From Candidatus Brocadia sp. (lineage in GTDB: Bacteria; Planctomycetota; Brocadiia; Brocadiales; Brocadiaceae), in NCBI GenBank assembly GCA_021646415.1, contig SOEU01000014.1, forward strand, positions 40,424 to 104,423: DNA of 64,000 bases, read 5' to 3'. The translations under genes were made by a program, and so were the position numbers. This document shows, piece after piece, positions 8,529 through 16,855 of the stretch. The notes under the pieces are model-generated. The model was not told the origin of the DNA and did no database searches. It saw only the letters and a program-made list of their open reading frames with translations. Each line of letters starts with the position of its first letter. The stretch's first letter is position 1.

Positions 8529-9908
8529 ATGCCACAATTGTATGATGTACTATTGGATGATTTGAGGTCGAGTAAGAACAAGGTAAACCGCCTTCTTGGT
8601 GCGGGTCTCCTGTTTGCCCTCATTGCCCATTTCTATGTAGTGGAACCTTATTTTGAATACAAAAAGCAAGAGCCCAGATTAAAAAAATCATTAGACAATA
8701 AGAAAATACAGTTTGATCAATTATCAGGCCAGTCTGAGCGTATTACAAACCTGAGCCAAAATATCAAGACAAATCATGCTCATATTGAAAATAAAATAAA
8801 GGATTTTCCTCAACATCTGAGAGGAATATTGTCAGATCTCTGGAATGTCTTTCATTCTGAGTCATCTTCTAACACATCTAATCGATCAACACACATCCAG
8901 CAGTCAGCCTCTGTACAACAATCATTTATTATCCAGCAACCTATTGCTAATATGCCACCTAATGTACAGCAGTCTGGATCTATAAAGATTGGGGATTTTT
9001 TCTTGCCATCTGATATTACTACATTTAATGACGGTGTACACTGGTATATTGAGATGTGGTTTAATAATTTGCTCAATAACATTAGGGAAGAAATCGAGGA
9101 ACCAATCAAGCAAGCAAAAATAACATCTGACATGGTTGGAGATATTGATTTGCAGAATATAACCCAGCAAGGAATTGAGGATATTCAAAAGTATATCGAT
9201 AGAGTTGAAAAAGAAAACCCGAATTTTTGGCGTAATTATTCAGGCCCACGAGGTAAGTTAGATGTAGCCCAAGAACTTCAAAATGAAGTAAAAAAGTCAT
9301 TTGGGTTGCTGGAAAATAAGATTAACATGCTTGTTGAAAGGCTAAAAGAGGCCGTAAGAGTGCAAAAAGAAGAATTGGATAAGATGAATAATGATATGAC
9401 AAAATTGCAAGCTAGCAAAGATAAATTAGATTCCAGACTTAGTTCGCTTGAATCGCCGTTTGGACGGATTCCTGCTGATCTGCCAGATCTCATCAAGTTA
9501 TTTCCTATCCTTATGGTAGGCTTGATGGTGACTGTTACGACTGCTCTTCAAAAGAGCAATGGTTTGTACACCTCACTCTGGGAGGAATTTACAAAGAATA
9601 ATAGCAAGGCTGATTATCGGGTTTTTTGGCAACATGCTGATTGCTGGTATCTGCCTCCGTATTCAAGTATTTTTCAGCCCTTCGTATTGGGATTCTGCGT
9701 AGTTATCATTATAGGTATCTTCATACGTGCTTCTTTACTCATTATCGAAGAACCTGATTTATTTAAACCACTGACCGGCAACGAAGTTGATGTTATGAGG
9801 AGGAATATATTCATAGGCGCTTATATATTTGGAGCTTTGATAATAGTTGGTTGCTTGTGGTTTATTGGTAAGATATTTATAAGAGATAATCGTTCACACA
9901 GAGTATAA
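8529..9908 (+). CDS. Large coiled-coil membrane protein, unknown function
   Basis: 459 residues. One N-terminal transmembrane helix (about 22-42) is followed by a coiled coil (about 45-100) and a Q/S-rich segment with repeated 'QQS' words (about 115-150). A second long coiled coil lies at about 245-315. Three more helices follow at about 318-340, 383-407 and 428-450, and the tail is basic. The first two thirds should lie on one side of the membrane. The layout resembles chemoreceptor or scaffold proteins, but no HAMP or signalling domain is recognisable. It is AT-rich, unlike the DUF2278 gene before it. The ribosome site is weak. The 8322-8528 spacer shows nothing. Confidence 0.65.
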   Translation: MPQLYDVLLDDLRSSKNKVNRLLGAGLLFALIAHFYVVEPYFEYKKQEPRLKKSLDNKKIQFDQLSGQSERITNLSQNIKTNHAHIENKIKDFPQHLRGILSDLWNVFHSESSSNTSNRSTHIQQSASVQQSFIIQQPIANMPPNVQQSGSIKIGDFFLPSDITTFNDGVHWYIEMWFNNLLNNIREEIEEPIKQAKITSDMVGDIDLQNITQQGIEDIQKYIDRVEKENPNFWRNYSGPRGKLDVAQELQNEVKKSFGLLENKINMLVERLKEAVRVQKEELDKMNNDMTKLQASKDKLDSRLSSLESPFGRIPADLPDLIKLFPILMVGLMVTVTTALQKSNGLYTSLWEEFTKNNSKADYRVFWQHADCWYLPPYSSIFQPFVLGFCVVIIIGIFIRASLLIIEEPDLFKPLTGNEVDVMRRNIFIGAYIFGALIIVGCLWFIGKIFIRDNRSHRV

Positions 9909-9935
9909 AGAAAAATTGTAATTATGGAGGAGAAT

Positions 9936-10013
9936 TATGATAATCAACATTTGGTTGAAAAAGTATATGTTGAGACCTGTGGTTCATTGTAGAAGCGGGT
10001 GCTTGTCAAAATA
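9936..10013 (+). CDS. HCRSGC micropeptide B (25 aa)
   Basis: GGAGG lies 6 bases before ATG 9936. The product has the NIW..KKYMLRPV..HCRSGCL architecture of the peptide at 5732-5812, ending SK. The differences between the two are mostly third-position changes, so both copies seem to be kept for their protein sequence. It sits between the coiled-coil protein and a DUF1360-type membrane protein, about 1.8 kb upstream of the radical SAM/SPASM gene. A CACCGCAAAGGCGCAG repeat follows directly, as it does for peptide A. Confidence 0.6.
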
Positions 10014-10155
10014 ATAGTTCACCGCAAAGGCGCAGCGCACGCAGAGAAAAACCCAGAGCATGAGAAACTGAGAAGAGGAGAATTGACAATTTTATTTTTA
10101 CAACTTCGCAATTGTTCAACCTCTCGTTTTCTTGTGAATTGAAGAACAAGAGTCC

Positions 10156-10461
10156 ATGATAGAAAAGGTAATTTATTTATCATTTATTACCGCCTCGATC
10201 TCTTTTACGATAACGGAGACAAAGCTCTTTTTGCCGTTGCGGGAATGGGTAAAAAGGAGAAATGCCTTTTTCGGAGAGTTGATATCCTGTGGATACTGCT
10301 TTGGTCACTGGGTTGCATTTGCATTAGTTGCAATCTATCGGCCTGGACTCTTTGAGTCATGGTGGCTGATGGATTACTTTTTCACTGCAATAATAATTGC
10401 TTGGCTGAGTGCCTTTCAATGGAGCTTAATGTGTTGGTTGATGGATAAGGCGGGAAAGTAG
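10156..10461 (+). CDS. DUF1360-like small membrane protein
   Basis: 101 residues with three hydrophobic segments (about 5-22, 45-62, 73-95) and a conserved-looking ELISCGYCFGHW block near residue 40 that holds a CxxC pair. This fits DUF1360, a family of short membrane proteins of unknown function seen in Firmicutes spore contexts and phages. No clear ribosome site. It is separated by about 100 bases from the nuclease-like gene that follows. Confidence 0.55.
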   Translation: MIEKVIYLSFITASISFTITETKLFLPLREWVKRRNAFFGELISCGYCFGHWVAFALVAIYRPGLFESWWLMDYFFTAIIIAWLSAFQWSLMCWLMDKAGK

Positions 10462-10565
10462 AACCTTGAACAATATGCAAGCAGTTCAATATATATGCGA
10501 ACGCATACACCGTGCGTTTTTGGAAAGACTTTGTTGTCATTTTGAATAGAAGGAGGTTTTTTACG

Positions 10566-11336
10566 ATGGGATTAAAACTGAGTGGCAATTATGAAGTCAT
10601 TGAGGTAATAGACGGAGATACAGTGAAGGTAAAACTTGATAGAAGTCTTACCAGCCTGAGAACTCCCTGTACTGATACTGAAGAGACCAAAAACAGTAAA
10701 CCCTTAAAGCCTGTAACCCGTTTTGGTGCCAAAACAGTTGAATGGACAAGAAAATGGTTTCAGGATAGAGGGAATAGAGCAAAGCTTGAATATGAGGCTG
10801 ATTATAAAATCATCGATTTCTTTAATCGTCCTTTGACTTATGTGATTACGGAAAATGAAAACTATAACTTAGAGGCGGTTCGATGGGGATACAGCCCTTA
10901 CTTTCAAAAGTATGGCTATGCACGTGGTTACCATGACGCTTTTCTGGAGGCCGAAAGAGCGGCCATGCACGAAGGGAGGGGGATTTGGGACGATGCAACC
11001 CATGCGGGGGATGCCACGCGACCCTATCACCTGCTTAAGATGTGGTGGGAGGTGCGAGCAAGGCACATCCAGGCGGGCAGAGATGAAAAGAGGGATAACA
11101 AAAGGCTTATATTCCTTCCTGATGGACTAGATTACGAGGAGGCGATAGTTGCTGCAAGGAGTGAGGAAGAGAGGGTTGTATTTGGTGAGATAAGTAATAT
11201 AAGAGGTGCAGAGCTTGGTACGGCCATCGAGCTATCGGTTAAGTTTCAAAAATATTTCTATTTATACGTATTTGAAAAATCAGGAAGATATAACATTTTA
11301 CAGATTGATGTTACAGAGATGTTGCAAAAAGTGTAA
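10566..11336 (+). CDS. Thermonuclease-like (SNase) domain protein
   Basis: 256 residues from ATG 10566, which has AAGGAGG about 9 bases upstream; the frame is open earlier, but the ribosome site decides this start. The N-terminal part (about 5-160) is SNase-like: YEVIEVIDGDTVKVKLD for the first strand with the Asp of the calcium site, then a region ending FLEAERAAMHEGRGIWDD, the typical C-terminal helix of the fold. The remainder is a unique, charged tail of about 90 residues. No signal peptide is present. The usual catalytic RLxGIDTPE block is degenerate (LRTPCTDTEETK), so nuclease activity is doubtful. The last 20 codons are included in a repeat also found at 16222. Confidence 0.7.
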   Translation: MGLKLSGNYEVIEVIDGDTVKVKLDRSLTSLRTPCTDTEETKNSKPLKPVTRFGAKTVEWTRKWFQDRGNRAKLEYEADYKIIDFFNRPLTYVITENENYNLEAVRWGYSPYFQKYGYARGYHDAFLEAERAAMHEGRGIWDDATHAGDATRPYHLLKMWWEVRARHIQAGRDEKRDNKRLIFLPDGLDYEEAIVAARSEEERVVFGEISNIRGAELGTAIELSVKFQKYFYLYVFEKSGRYNILQIDVTEMLQKV

Positions 11337-11661
11337 CAATATAGTGCGTCTTGCGAACCCCTTCCCGTAATGGCTAATCCATTGATTTTATAAGTCCTCC
11401 CGGCATTTCAGTTTTATTTATTCATCCGGTTACCTCTTTTTTATCTGAAAAAGTGTAACATTTCCTGTTACACCTTCCATCTGGCAGCGGATGGACGGAA
11501 GTATCCCTATGGAGACGAGAACCCTTTATTTATTGGCAAATTGAGGAGGTAAACTTTTCTCAACCTGCTATGGAATCGAATTTGCGCTTTATATTGTACA
11601 CACATTCAGTAGATACAATAACACCCTTCCCTATCACTCTGGGCGGCAGCGAAGTGTCTTA
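11276..11661 (+). repeat. Direct repeat, copy 1 (with 16222-16606)
   Basis: Begins at ATCAGGAAGAT inside the end of the SNase gene and runs through non-coding DNA to about GTGTCTTA. It contains AAAAAGTGTAACA/TGTTACAC inverted pieces and the left part of a decayed c-di-GMP aptamer. The second copy lies just upstream of the M4 protease leader. Confidence 0.8.
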
Positions 11662-11745
11662 GGGTCTTTTTGAATATACAGGGACGTAGCTACAAAAGAC
11701 GGCCTTACCGCACACGGTAAAAAGATAGCCTTACTGCCGAAGATG
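11630..11745 (+). promoter_or_regulatory. Decayed c-di-GMP-I (GEMM) riboswitch upstream of the radical SAM gene
   Basis: The right half (AAGATAGCCTTACTGCCGAAG) matches the two better examples in the window exactly. The left half, CTGGGCGGCAGCGAAG then AGGGTCTT, looks like a mutated form of GGGGACGCAAAG..AGGGTCTT, and no clear GGCAAAC box is seen. It may therefore be damaged or divergent. The aptamer 3' strand overlaps a terminator at 11727-11778. Confidence 0.5.
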
Positions 11746-11778
11746 TTTTAATGAATATCTTTGCAGGAAAGCTTTTTT
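11727..11778 (+). terminator. Riboswitch expression-platform terminator
   Basis: AGCCTT.CTGC..AAGAT pairs with ATCTTTGCAG..AAGCT and ends in six T. The left arm is part of the aptamer-like sequence, so folding of aptamer and terminator exclude each other. It lies 53 bases before the radical SAM start. Confidence 0.75.
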
Positions 11779-11830
11779 ATTTTCATTTGAATAACGTGTA
11801 ATTACCTGGCAACAGGGAAGGGAATTTACA

Positions 11831-12949
11831 ATGAAATATACACTATGCATTACGCAACGATGTAATATGCGATGCGATTATTGTTACATCGACAAAAAGG
11901 AAACGACGCTGTCTCTATCCATCGCAAAAAAGATTATTGATTTTGTTTTTAAAAATACCCCTTCTGAAGAAAAGATTGATATCGGTTTCTTCGGTGGCGA
12001 ACCGCTTCTTGAATTTGAACTCATGAAAAAAATAACTGAATTGATAGAAAATCATCCATCGTTTAATAATACATTGGTAGAGCTTACCGTTGTAACGAAT
12101 GGGACAATTTTTTCTGATGAAATAGCTGATTTTTTGAATGAACACAATATAGGATTCTGCTTAAGTTGCGATGGTCCTCCATTTATACAGGATACGTTTA
12201 GGTACTTCCCAAATGGTAAGGGAAGTTCAACTGTTGTCACGAACACGATAAGACGCGCAAAAGAGGTTCTCTCCTCCGTTCTTGTTAATGCGGTTTATCA
12301 TCCTGAGACTTTTCAATATTTACCTCAAGTTGTGGAATATCTTGCTTCCCTTGGACTAAAGCGGATCTATTTAAACCCTGATTTTTCAGCGCCTTGGTCG
12401 AAAAAAGAAGCTGAATTACTTCCTGAAATTTATGGTCAGATTTCAAGACAGTATATTGATTATTATCTTCAGCAAAATCCCCATTTTATCAGCTTAATTG
12501 ACAGCAAGATAGCCGCTATTTTGCGCGAAGGATACAAACCGCTTGAACGCTGCAGAATGGGAACCGGAGAGTTTGCCTTCACACCTTCTGGAAATATTTA
12601 TCCCTGCGAGAGACTTATCGGCGCAGACACGGGAAATGGACACTGTATTGGCAATATCACTGATGGGTTAAACAGAGAGCGAATGTTTTGCAAAACAGAC
12701 CCTGACAAAGAAATTAACACCGAATGCATATCGTGTAGTCTGAAGGATTACTGCATGAATTGGTGCGGCTGCTCAAATTATTTTTCATCCGGGTATTATA
12801 ACCGGGTAAGTCCGTTCTTATGCGCTTCAGAAAGAACTGCGATTATTACTGCATTTAATACCTTCCGAACCCTTGAGGAAAAACTTGGATCAGTCTTTTT
12901 TAACAATCTAATAGAAGTACATACTGCAAACTGTATGATTGGAGAATAG
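11831..12949 (+). CDS. Radical SAM / SPASM domain enzyme
   Basis: 372 residues from ATG 11831. The radical SAM cluster motif is CNMRCDYCY at residues 11-19 (CxxxCxxC). GFFGGEPLL near 55 is the SAM-binding GGE motif. The C-terminal SPASM/twitch region has cysteines in FTPSGNIYPCERL, CISCSLKDYCMNWCGC and a final FLC for auxiliary Fe-S clusters. Enzymes with this layout modify peptides or proteins (sactipeptide-type, quinohemoprotein or anaerobic sulfatase maturases). The substrate is unknown; no sulfatase is nearby, and small peptides and proteases surround it. A c-di-GMP-type leader precedes it. Radical chemistry fits the anaerobic setting. Confidence 0.85.
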   Translation: MKYTLCITQRCNMRCDYCYIDKKETTLSLSIAKKIIDFVFKNTPSEEKIDIGFFGGEPLLEFELMKKITELIENHPSFNNTLVELTVVTNGTIFSDEIADFLNEHNIGFCLSCDGPPFIQDTFRYFPNGKGSSTVVTNTIRRAKEVLSSVLVNAVYHPETFQYLPQVVEYLASLGLKRIYLNPDFSAPWSKKEAELLPEIYGQISRQYIDYYLQQNPHFISLIDSKIAAILREGYKPLERCRMGTGEFAFTPSGNIYPCERLIGADTGNGHCIGNITDGLNRERMFCKTDPDKEINTECISCSLKDYCMNWCGCSNYFSSGYYNRVSPFLCASERTAIITAFNTFRTLEEKLGSVFFNNLIEVHTANCMIGE

Positions 12950-12950
12950 A

Positions 12951-13173
12951 ATGAGAATTTACATCACGCTTCTGTAAAAAGCATCAAACACCTGAAAGGG
13001 TTTATAACGATGAATTCCCTAAATGGAATGAATCATTTTCTGGTAGATGGAAACAGTATGAAAAAGGGCCGCCCTCCCCCAACGATTGGGAAGTGCAATA
13101 TCTGTTTATCTATAAGCAAATAAGAGTCAAAAGGCATTACATAATTTATAATTTCTCTTTCTGTATTCAGTAA
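12951..13173 (+). pseudogene. Possible frameshifted small gene behind the radical SAM gene
   Basis: ATG 12951 lies one base after the radical SAM stop but its frame closes after eight codons. One frame over, the sequence is open from 12955 to TAA 13171-13173 with ordinary codon use (..PKWNESFSGRWKQYEKG.., SPNDWEVQYLFIYKQ). Loss of one base near 12969 would join them into a product of about 73 residues. There is no start codon in the open frame, so it is read as a decayed gene. No family is recognised. Confidence 0.3.
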
Positions 13174-13200
13174 GCGATATACTTTATGGAGGGTAAAACA

Positions 13201-13599
13201 ATGGATGGAATAAATCCTTTCCTGGTAAGGCGATGGATATATGGGATACCGGCACCTCTTTGGCTTAAAAACATTGATCTGATAGGAAAAACTATAGAGG
13301 AATATAAACTCAAACCTGTGCCCATCGAGTCACTCATGGCAGAAAATCCTTTTACTCCACGAGATATTGTGTCAGGAGAACAAGAAAAGGCCCGTTTACG
13401 CTCCTGGCAATGGCCTGGAGGAATCAAGATAGCCCATCTGCATTATAGAGGCGATATCTATCTTCTCAACGAAAGCCAATGGAAAAATTTTTCAATTAGT
13501 GTTATTCGGGACTTCCAGAATAAGCTGGCTAATGTAAAAACAGTAGGTTTTGAGCAAGTTATGGAAATATCCGAGGCGGTAGACGGCATTGTTACTTAA
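13201..13599 (+). CDS. Hypothetical protein (132 aa)
   Basis: GGAGGG at 13188-13193 lies 7 bases before ATG 13201, which is preferred over an in-frame ATG at 13186. It is a soluble protein rich in W and I. The N-terminal half holds NPFLVRRWIYGIPAPLWLKN, and the C-terminal half has an amphipathic helix region. No signal peptide, metal motif or known domain is visible. It sits between the radical SAM locus and a C11 peptidase remnant, so a role with either is possible but not shown. Confidence 0.6.
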   Translation: MDGINPFLVRRWIYGIPAPLWLKNIDLIGKTIEEYKLKPVPIESLMAENPFTPRDIVSGEQEKARLRSWQWPGGIKIAHLHYRGDIYLLNESQWKNFSISVIRDFQNKLANVKTVGFEQVMEISEAVDGIVT

Positions 13600-13689
13600 A
13601 TATTGCCCAAGAAGTTGGAGGGATATGATATTCCTCCAACTTTTGTAAAGATCGAGTATTTAAGGATGATTATAAGAGGAGGTCAAAGT

Positions 13690-14140
13690 ATGGTTGGCAA
13701 GTGTGCCCCGGAAAAACGTTGGGCTTTTTTAGCTTATATTGCAGGAGATAATAATCTTAGTAATGCAGGACTTGAAGATATTCAGGAATTATGCGACGAA
13801 GGTGCTTCTGTGCAGGTACATGTAGGAGTCGAAATCGATACGTACGGTGAACATACAAGGTCTATTCGCTATGAGATAACGGCGAAAAAGATGTCTTCAG
13901 GTTTACGGTAGTTACCAATGGGCAATACACGATAGAGACAGGAGGAAAAACAGATACCCGTATGTCTCTGTTCGGCCCTGATAACAGAACAGCCCTGATT
14001 GCAGAAATGATCATATTGGAGGAAACAATTTAAATTCACGGATCAGTAAAACTCTCACACCCGGTAACTATTTTGTAGAAATCAGGCATTATTCATCGAC
14101 CGGTGTGGGCGCATATACAATTAAAGTTCAAGCTGGACCT
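13690..14140 (+). pseudogene. Chimeric relic: C11 (clostripain-like) peptidase N-terminus joined to an M4-protease PPC domain
   Basis: AGGAGG precedes ATG 13690. The first 65 residues (KRWAFLAYIAGDNNLSNAGLEDI, VGVEIDTYGEHTRS) are the start of a clostripain-family cysteine peptidase. At 13884 the sequence switches to a near-identical copy of the PPC (pre-peptidase C-terminal) domain that ends the M4 gene (18609-18857), but out of frame, so translation stops at 13911. The copied PPC also lacks one base near 14010. The catalytic His and Cys of C11 are lost, so no active peptidase can be made. Confidence 0.75.
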
Positions 14141-14283
14141 TAATTCCTAGAACAAAATGTCTCTAAATTTAATGTCAGTTTTTATCGCAATTTTTTCAAA
14201 ACAAAAGTCTTTTATTAAAGTTTTGGTCTAATACGATGTTGTGAAAAATTTCAAACACTTTAGATAAGGAAAGGAGAAATATT

Positions 14284-15471
14284 ATGAAAGAGAAACACAT
14301 TGTCTTACGGACCACTCGTGAAGCTACTCGTGACGTATTCCTTGGACCATTCTCGCAACCACGGGGAGTCGAATCAATCCCCGCAGGATTGTCCGTCGAG
14401 GTCGAGGAGATTGACCGAGGCAAAATCTTAGCATTAACTCGCAATGCCGATGTCCTCGCTGTTGCTCCCTCATTCCCGATGAAGCTAATCACCCCCTTTG
14501 AGGATCAAGCCACCACAAGGCCTGCCGCCGGTGAAATTGCCTGGGGTATACAAGCCGTAGGGGCGGATACATCGCCTTTTACCGGCGATGGGGTCGTAGT
14601 TGCTGTGCTTGATACGGGAATCGATGGTTCACATCCGGCATTTTCAGGCGTGAACATCGTTCAGAAGGACTTTACAGCCGAAGGCAACGGTGATCAGCAT
14701 GGGCATGGTACGCATTGTGCCGGCACCATTTTTGGCAGAACAGTCGATGACGTACGGATAGGGGTTGCACCGGGGGTGAAGAAGGCACTGATTGGTAAGG
14801 TGCTTGGTGCAGAAGGTGGATCGAGTGAACAGATCGTCAGCGCTATCCAATGGGCCGTAGAGAATGGCGCCAATGTGATTTCCATGTCCCTGGGTATGGA
14901 CTTTCCGGGCTATGTTGAGTGGTTAAAGGAAACACAAGGTTTTCCCTCTGAATTGGCAACCTCCCGAGCACTGGAGGGCTACAGGGAAAACGTGCAATTG
15001 TTCGAACGACTCGCTTCGCTTATACGAGCCCAGGGGGCTTTTTTACAGGCGACTATCATCATCGCAGCCGCAGGCAATGAGAGTCGAAGGGATGAAAATC
15101 CAGACTTCGAGATTGCGGTCAGTCCGCCTGCTGTAGCCGAGGGCATCATCTCAGTCGCTGCCCTTGGCCAGGGAGACAATGGCTTCACAGTTGCGGCATT
15201 CTCGAATACCGGCGCCAATGTCTCTGCCCCGGGTGTTGGAGTTCTTTCTGCTAAGCTTGGAGGTGGGTTAAGTTCGAAGAGCGGAACCAGTATGGCTACT
15301 CCCCATGTTGCCGGTGTGGCTGCACTATGGGCGGAGAAGATTAAGAAAACTGGAGTGCTTACCTCTTTGCACCTGACCTCCCGGCTGATCGGCACAGCAA
15401 TTACCGATGGCCTAAGTGGATTAGATCCTTTTGACATTGGTGCCGGGTTGGCTCGCGCTCCTCAAGTGTAA
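14284..15471 (+). CDS. S8 family serine peptidase (subtilisin-like)
   Basis: 395 residues from ATG 14284, with GGAGA upstream. The complete catalytic set is visible: Asp110 in AVLDTGIDG, His141 in HGHGTHCAG, oxyanion Asn265 in AAAGNES and Ser336 in GTSMATPHVAG. Residues 1 to about 80 look like a short inhibitor-type propeptide. No signal peptide is found, so it is either cytoplasmic or exported by another route. An insertion of about 50 residues (about 208-255) lies between the Ser-rich strand and the oxyanion Asn. GC-rich codon use differs from the AT-rich M4 and M43 genes, which suggests separate acquisition. It is part of a 6-kb block of peptidases of four clans. Confidence 0.9.
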   Translation: MKEKHIVLRTTREATRDVFLGPFSQPRGVESIPAGLSVEVEEIDRGKILALTRNADVLAVAPSFPMKLITPFEDQATTRPAAGEIAWGIQAVGADTSPFTGDGVVVAVLDTGIDGSHPAFSGVNIVQKDFTAEGNGDQHGHGTHCAGTIFGRTVDDVRIGVAPGVKKALIGKVLGAEGGSSEQIVSAIQWAVENGANVISMSLGMDFPGYVEWLKETQGFPSELATSRALEGYRENVQLFERLASLIRAQGAFLQATIIIAAAGNESRRDENPDFEIAVSPPAVAEGIISVAALGQGDNGFTVAAFSNTGANVSAPGVGVLSAKLGGGLSSKSGTSMATPHVAGVAALWAEKIKKTGVLTSLHLTSRLIGTAITDGLSGLDPFDIGAGLARAPQV

Positions 15472-15550
15472 GGTGTTTGGTTAACCTGGATAATCCATGC
15501 GACCATACCTTGGTTGTATAGGAATTTTCATTTTATTTAAGCAGGTAGTG

Positions 15551-15639
15551 GTAGGGTGGATTAAGTGATAGCGAATTAACCTTTTCGGAAATAGTAGTGG
15601 TGGATTTGGCGTAAAAACCAACGCCTTAATCCACCCTAC
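15551..15639. repeat. Inverted repeat, 15-bp arms
   Basis: GTAGGGTGGATTAAG at 15551-15565 is repeated exactly as its complement at 15625-15639 around about 59 bases. It resembles small non-autonomous elements and contains no reading frame. The flanking 15472-15745 holds no gene. Confidence 0.6.
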
Positions 15640-15745
15640 TCATAACTTGATAATATAAATCTCACGGATTATCTTGCAGTCAGGATTTTCTTTGCAGGGC
15701 AACCCTTTAGAGTCTGTGCAAAAATCCCCTTGTTAATACTGCCTG

Positions 15746-15771
15746 TAGTGGCAATTCATGAATTGCCACTA
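15746..15771. repeat. Perfect 26-bp palindrome next to a group II intron end
   Basis: A self-complementary stretch centred on ATTCATGAAT with arms TAGTGGCAATT. It abuts the putative 5' end of the intron fragment at about 15771. Group IIC introns are known to insert just after hairpins, so this may be the target motif. Confidence 0.6.
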
Positions 15772-16220
15772 GCGCGCCCGAAAGTGCACAATGCCGGAAG
15801 GGTGAAAGTCCCTTTCAGGGAAAACGCTTTTTGCCCTGTAACCGACCGTAACTGCGACACCGTGAGGTGTGGTGGGGAGCAACGGGCGGTGAAGAGCTAG
15901 TCCGTAGGTTAACGAACTCGATTCGGTCTGTTGTAACGGCGAGCCTGCTAGGGAAAGGCGAAGCCCAGACCTCTAGACCTATCAAAGAGGAAGCCTATCA
16001 AGCTGAGGGGTAGCGTGATAAAGCGATGATAGGGAGCAACGGGTGGTTGGAGACGGAATGACAGGAAGACAAGGTGCATGAATCAGGGATACCAGAAAGA
16101 TAAATCCTAAGGAGAGAAATACCGGCAGGAAGGACTAAAGTGTCGCCCATCTTAACAGGTAGTCCGGGAATGCAGAATTACAAAAATTCGAATGTTGGTA
16201 GAGAGAGGCTTATGTCATGG
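15771..16220 (+). ncRNA. Group II intron 5' fragment (no RT, no domain V)
   Basis: Begins GCGCGCCCGAAAGTGC and continues with stems usual for group II domain I (AGGGTGAAAGTCCCT, GTAACCGACCGTAACTGCGAC, GAGCAACGGGCGGTGAAGAGC, GGCGAGCCTGC). After about 450 bases it breaks off at a copy of the 11276 repeat, before any reverse transcriptase frame. It is different in sequence from the fragment at 4966, so two intron lineages entered this region. Confidence 0.65.
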
Positions 16221-16221
16221 G

Positions 16222-16606
16222 AAATCAGGAAGATGTAACATTTCATAGATTGATGTTACAGAGATGTTGCAAAAAGTGTAACAATATAGCGCTTCTCGCG
16301 AACTCCCTGCCGTAATAGCTAATCCATTGATTTTATGAGACCTCCCGGTTTTTCAGTTTTATTTATGCATCCAGTTACCTCTTTGTTATCTGAAAAAGTG
16401 TAACATTTTCCTGTTACACTTTTCATTTGGCAGTGGATGGATGAAGAACCCCATAGAGACGAGAACCCCTAGTTTATTGGCAAATTGAGGAGATAAACTT
16501 TTCCCTACCTGCTATGGAATCGAATTTGCGCCTAAATTGTACATACATTCAGCAGATTACATAACACCCTTCCCTGTCACCCTGGGTGGAAGCAAAGTGT
16601 CTTAAC
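16222..16606 (+). repeat. Direct repeat, copy 2 (with 11276-11661)
   Basis: Carries the last ~18 codons of an SNase gene (with an in-frame stop), the GTGTAACA/TGTTACAC pieces and a decayed left half of a c-di-GMP aptamer (CTGGGTGGAAGCAAAG at about 16582-16597). It ends where the sequence up to the intact riboswitch becomes unique. Confidence 0.8.
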
Positions 16607-16744
16607 GTGCAGGGCATTCCTATCGGAATGACAGATAAAACTCTGCCTTTACCGGGATTTACTGAAATGAACAAAAATATATTTCAGAAAAAGCCATTTT
16701 TTCAATAGTCGAGTGGTCTAACAACGTAGTTTTTAAAACATATC

Positions 16745-16855
16745 GATAAAGGCAACCCCAGAGTCATCTGGGGACGCAAAGTAAAGGGTCTTGCTAGCCG
16801 TTTTAAGCGGTTTAAACAGTTTGAACCGCCTATGAGACAGCCTTACTGCCGAAGA
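16745..16855 (+). promoter_or_regulatory. Cyclic di-GMP-I (GEMM) riboswitch
   Basis: GATAAAGGCAACC, a first hairpin CCCCAGAGTCATCTGGGG, then GACGCAAAG, a second long stem (GCGGTTTAAAC..GAACCGC) and GACAGCCTTACTGCCGAAGATG follow the GEMM order: GGCAAAC box, GGGACGCAAAG junction and GGTAGC..TTACCG receptor strand. Its 3' strand is shared with a terminator, so ligand binding should favour read-through. It leads into the M4 protease. Confidence 0.85.

Noticed and set aside
13010..13123. 37-residue frame with CNICLSISK end behind the radical SAM gene
   Set aside because: No proper ribosome site, and another frame over the same bases reads more like protein. A precursor peptide cannot be claimed.
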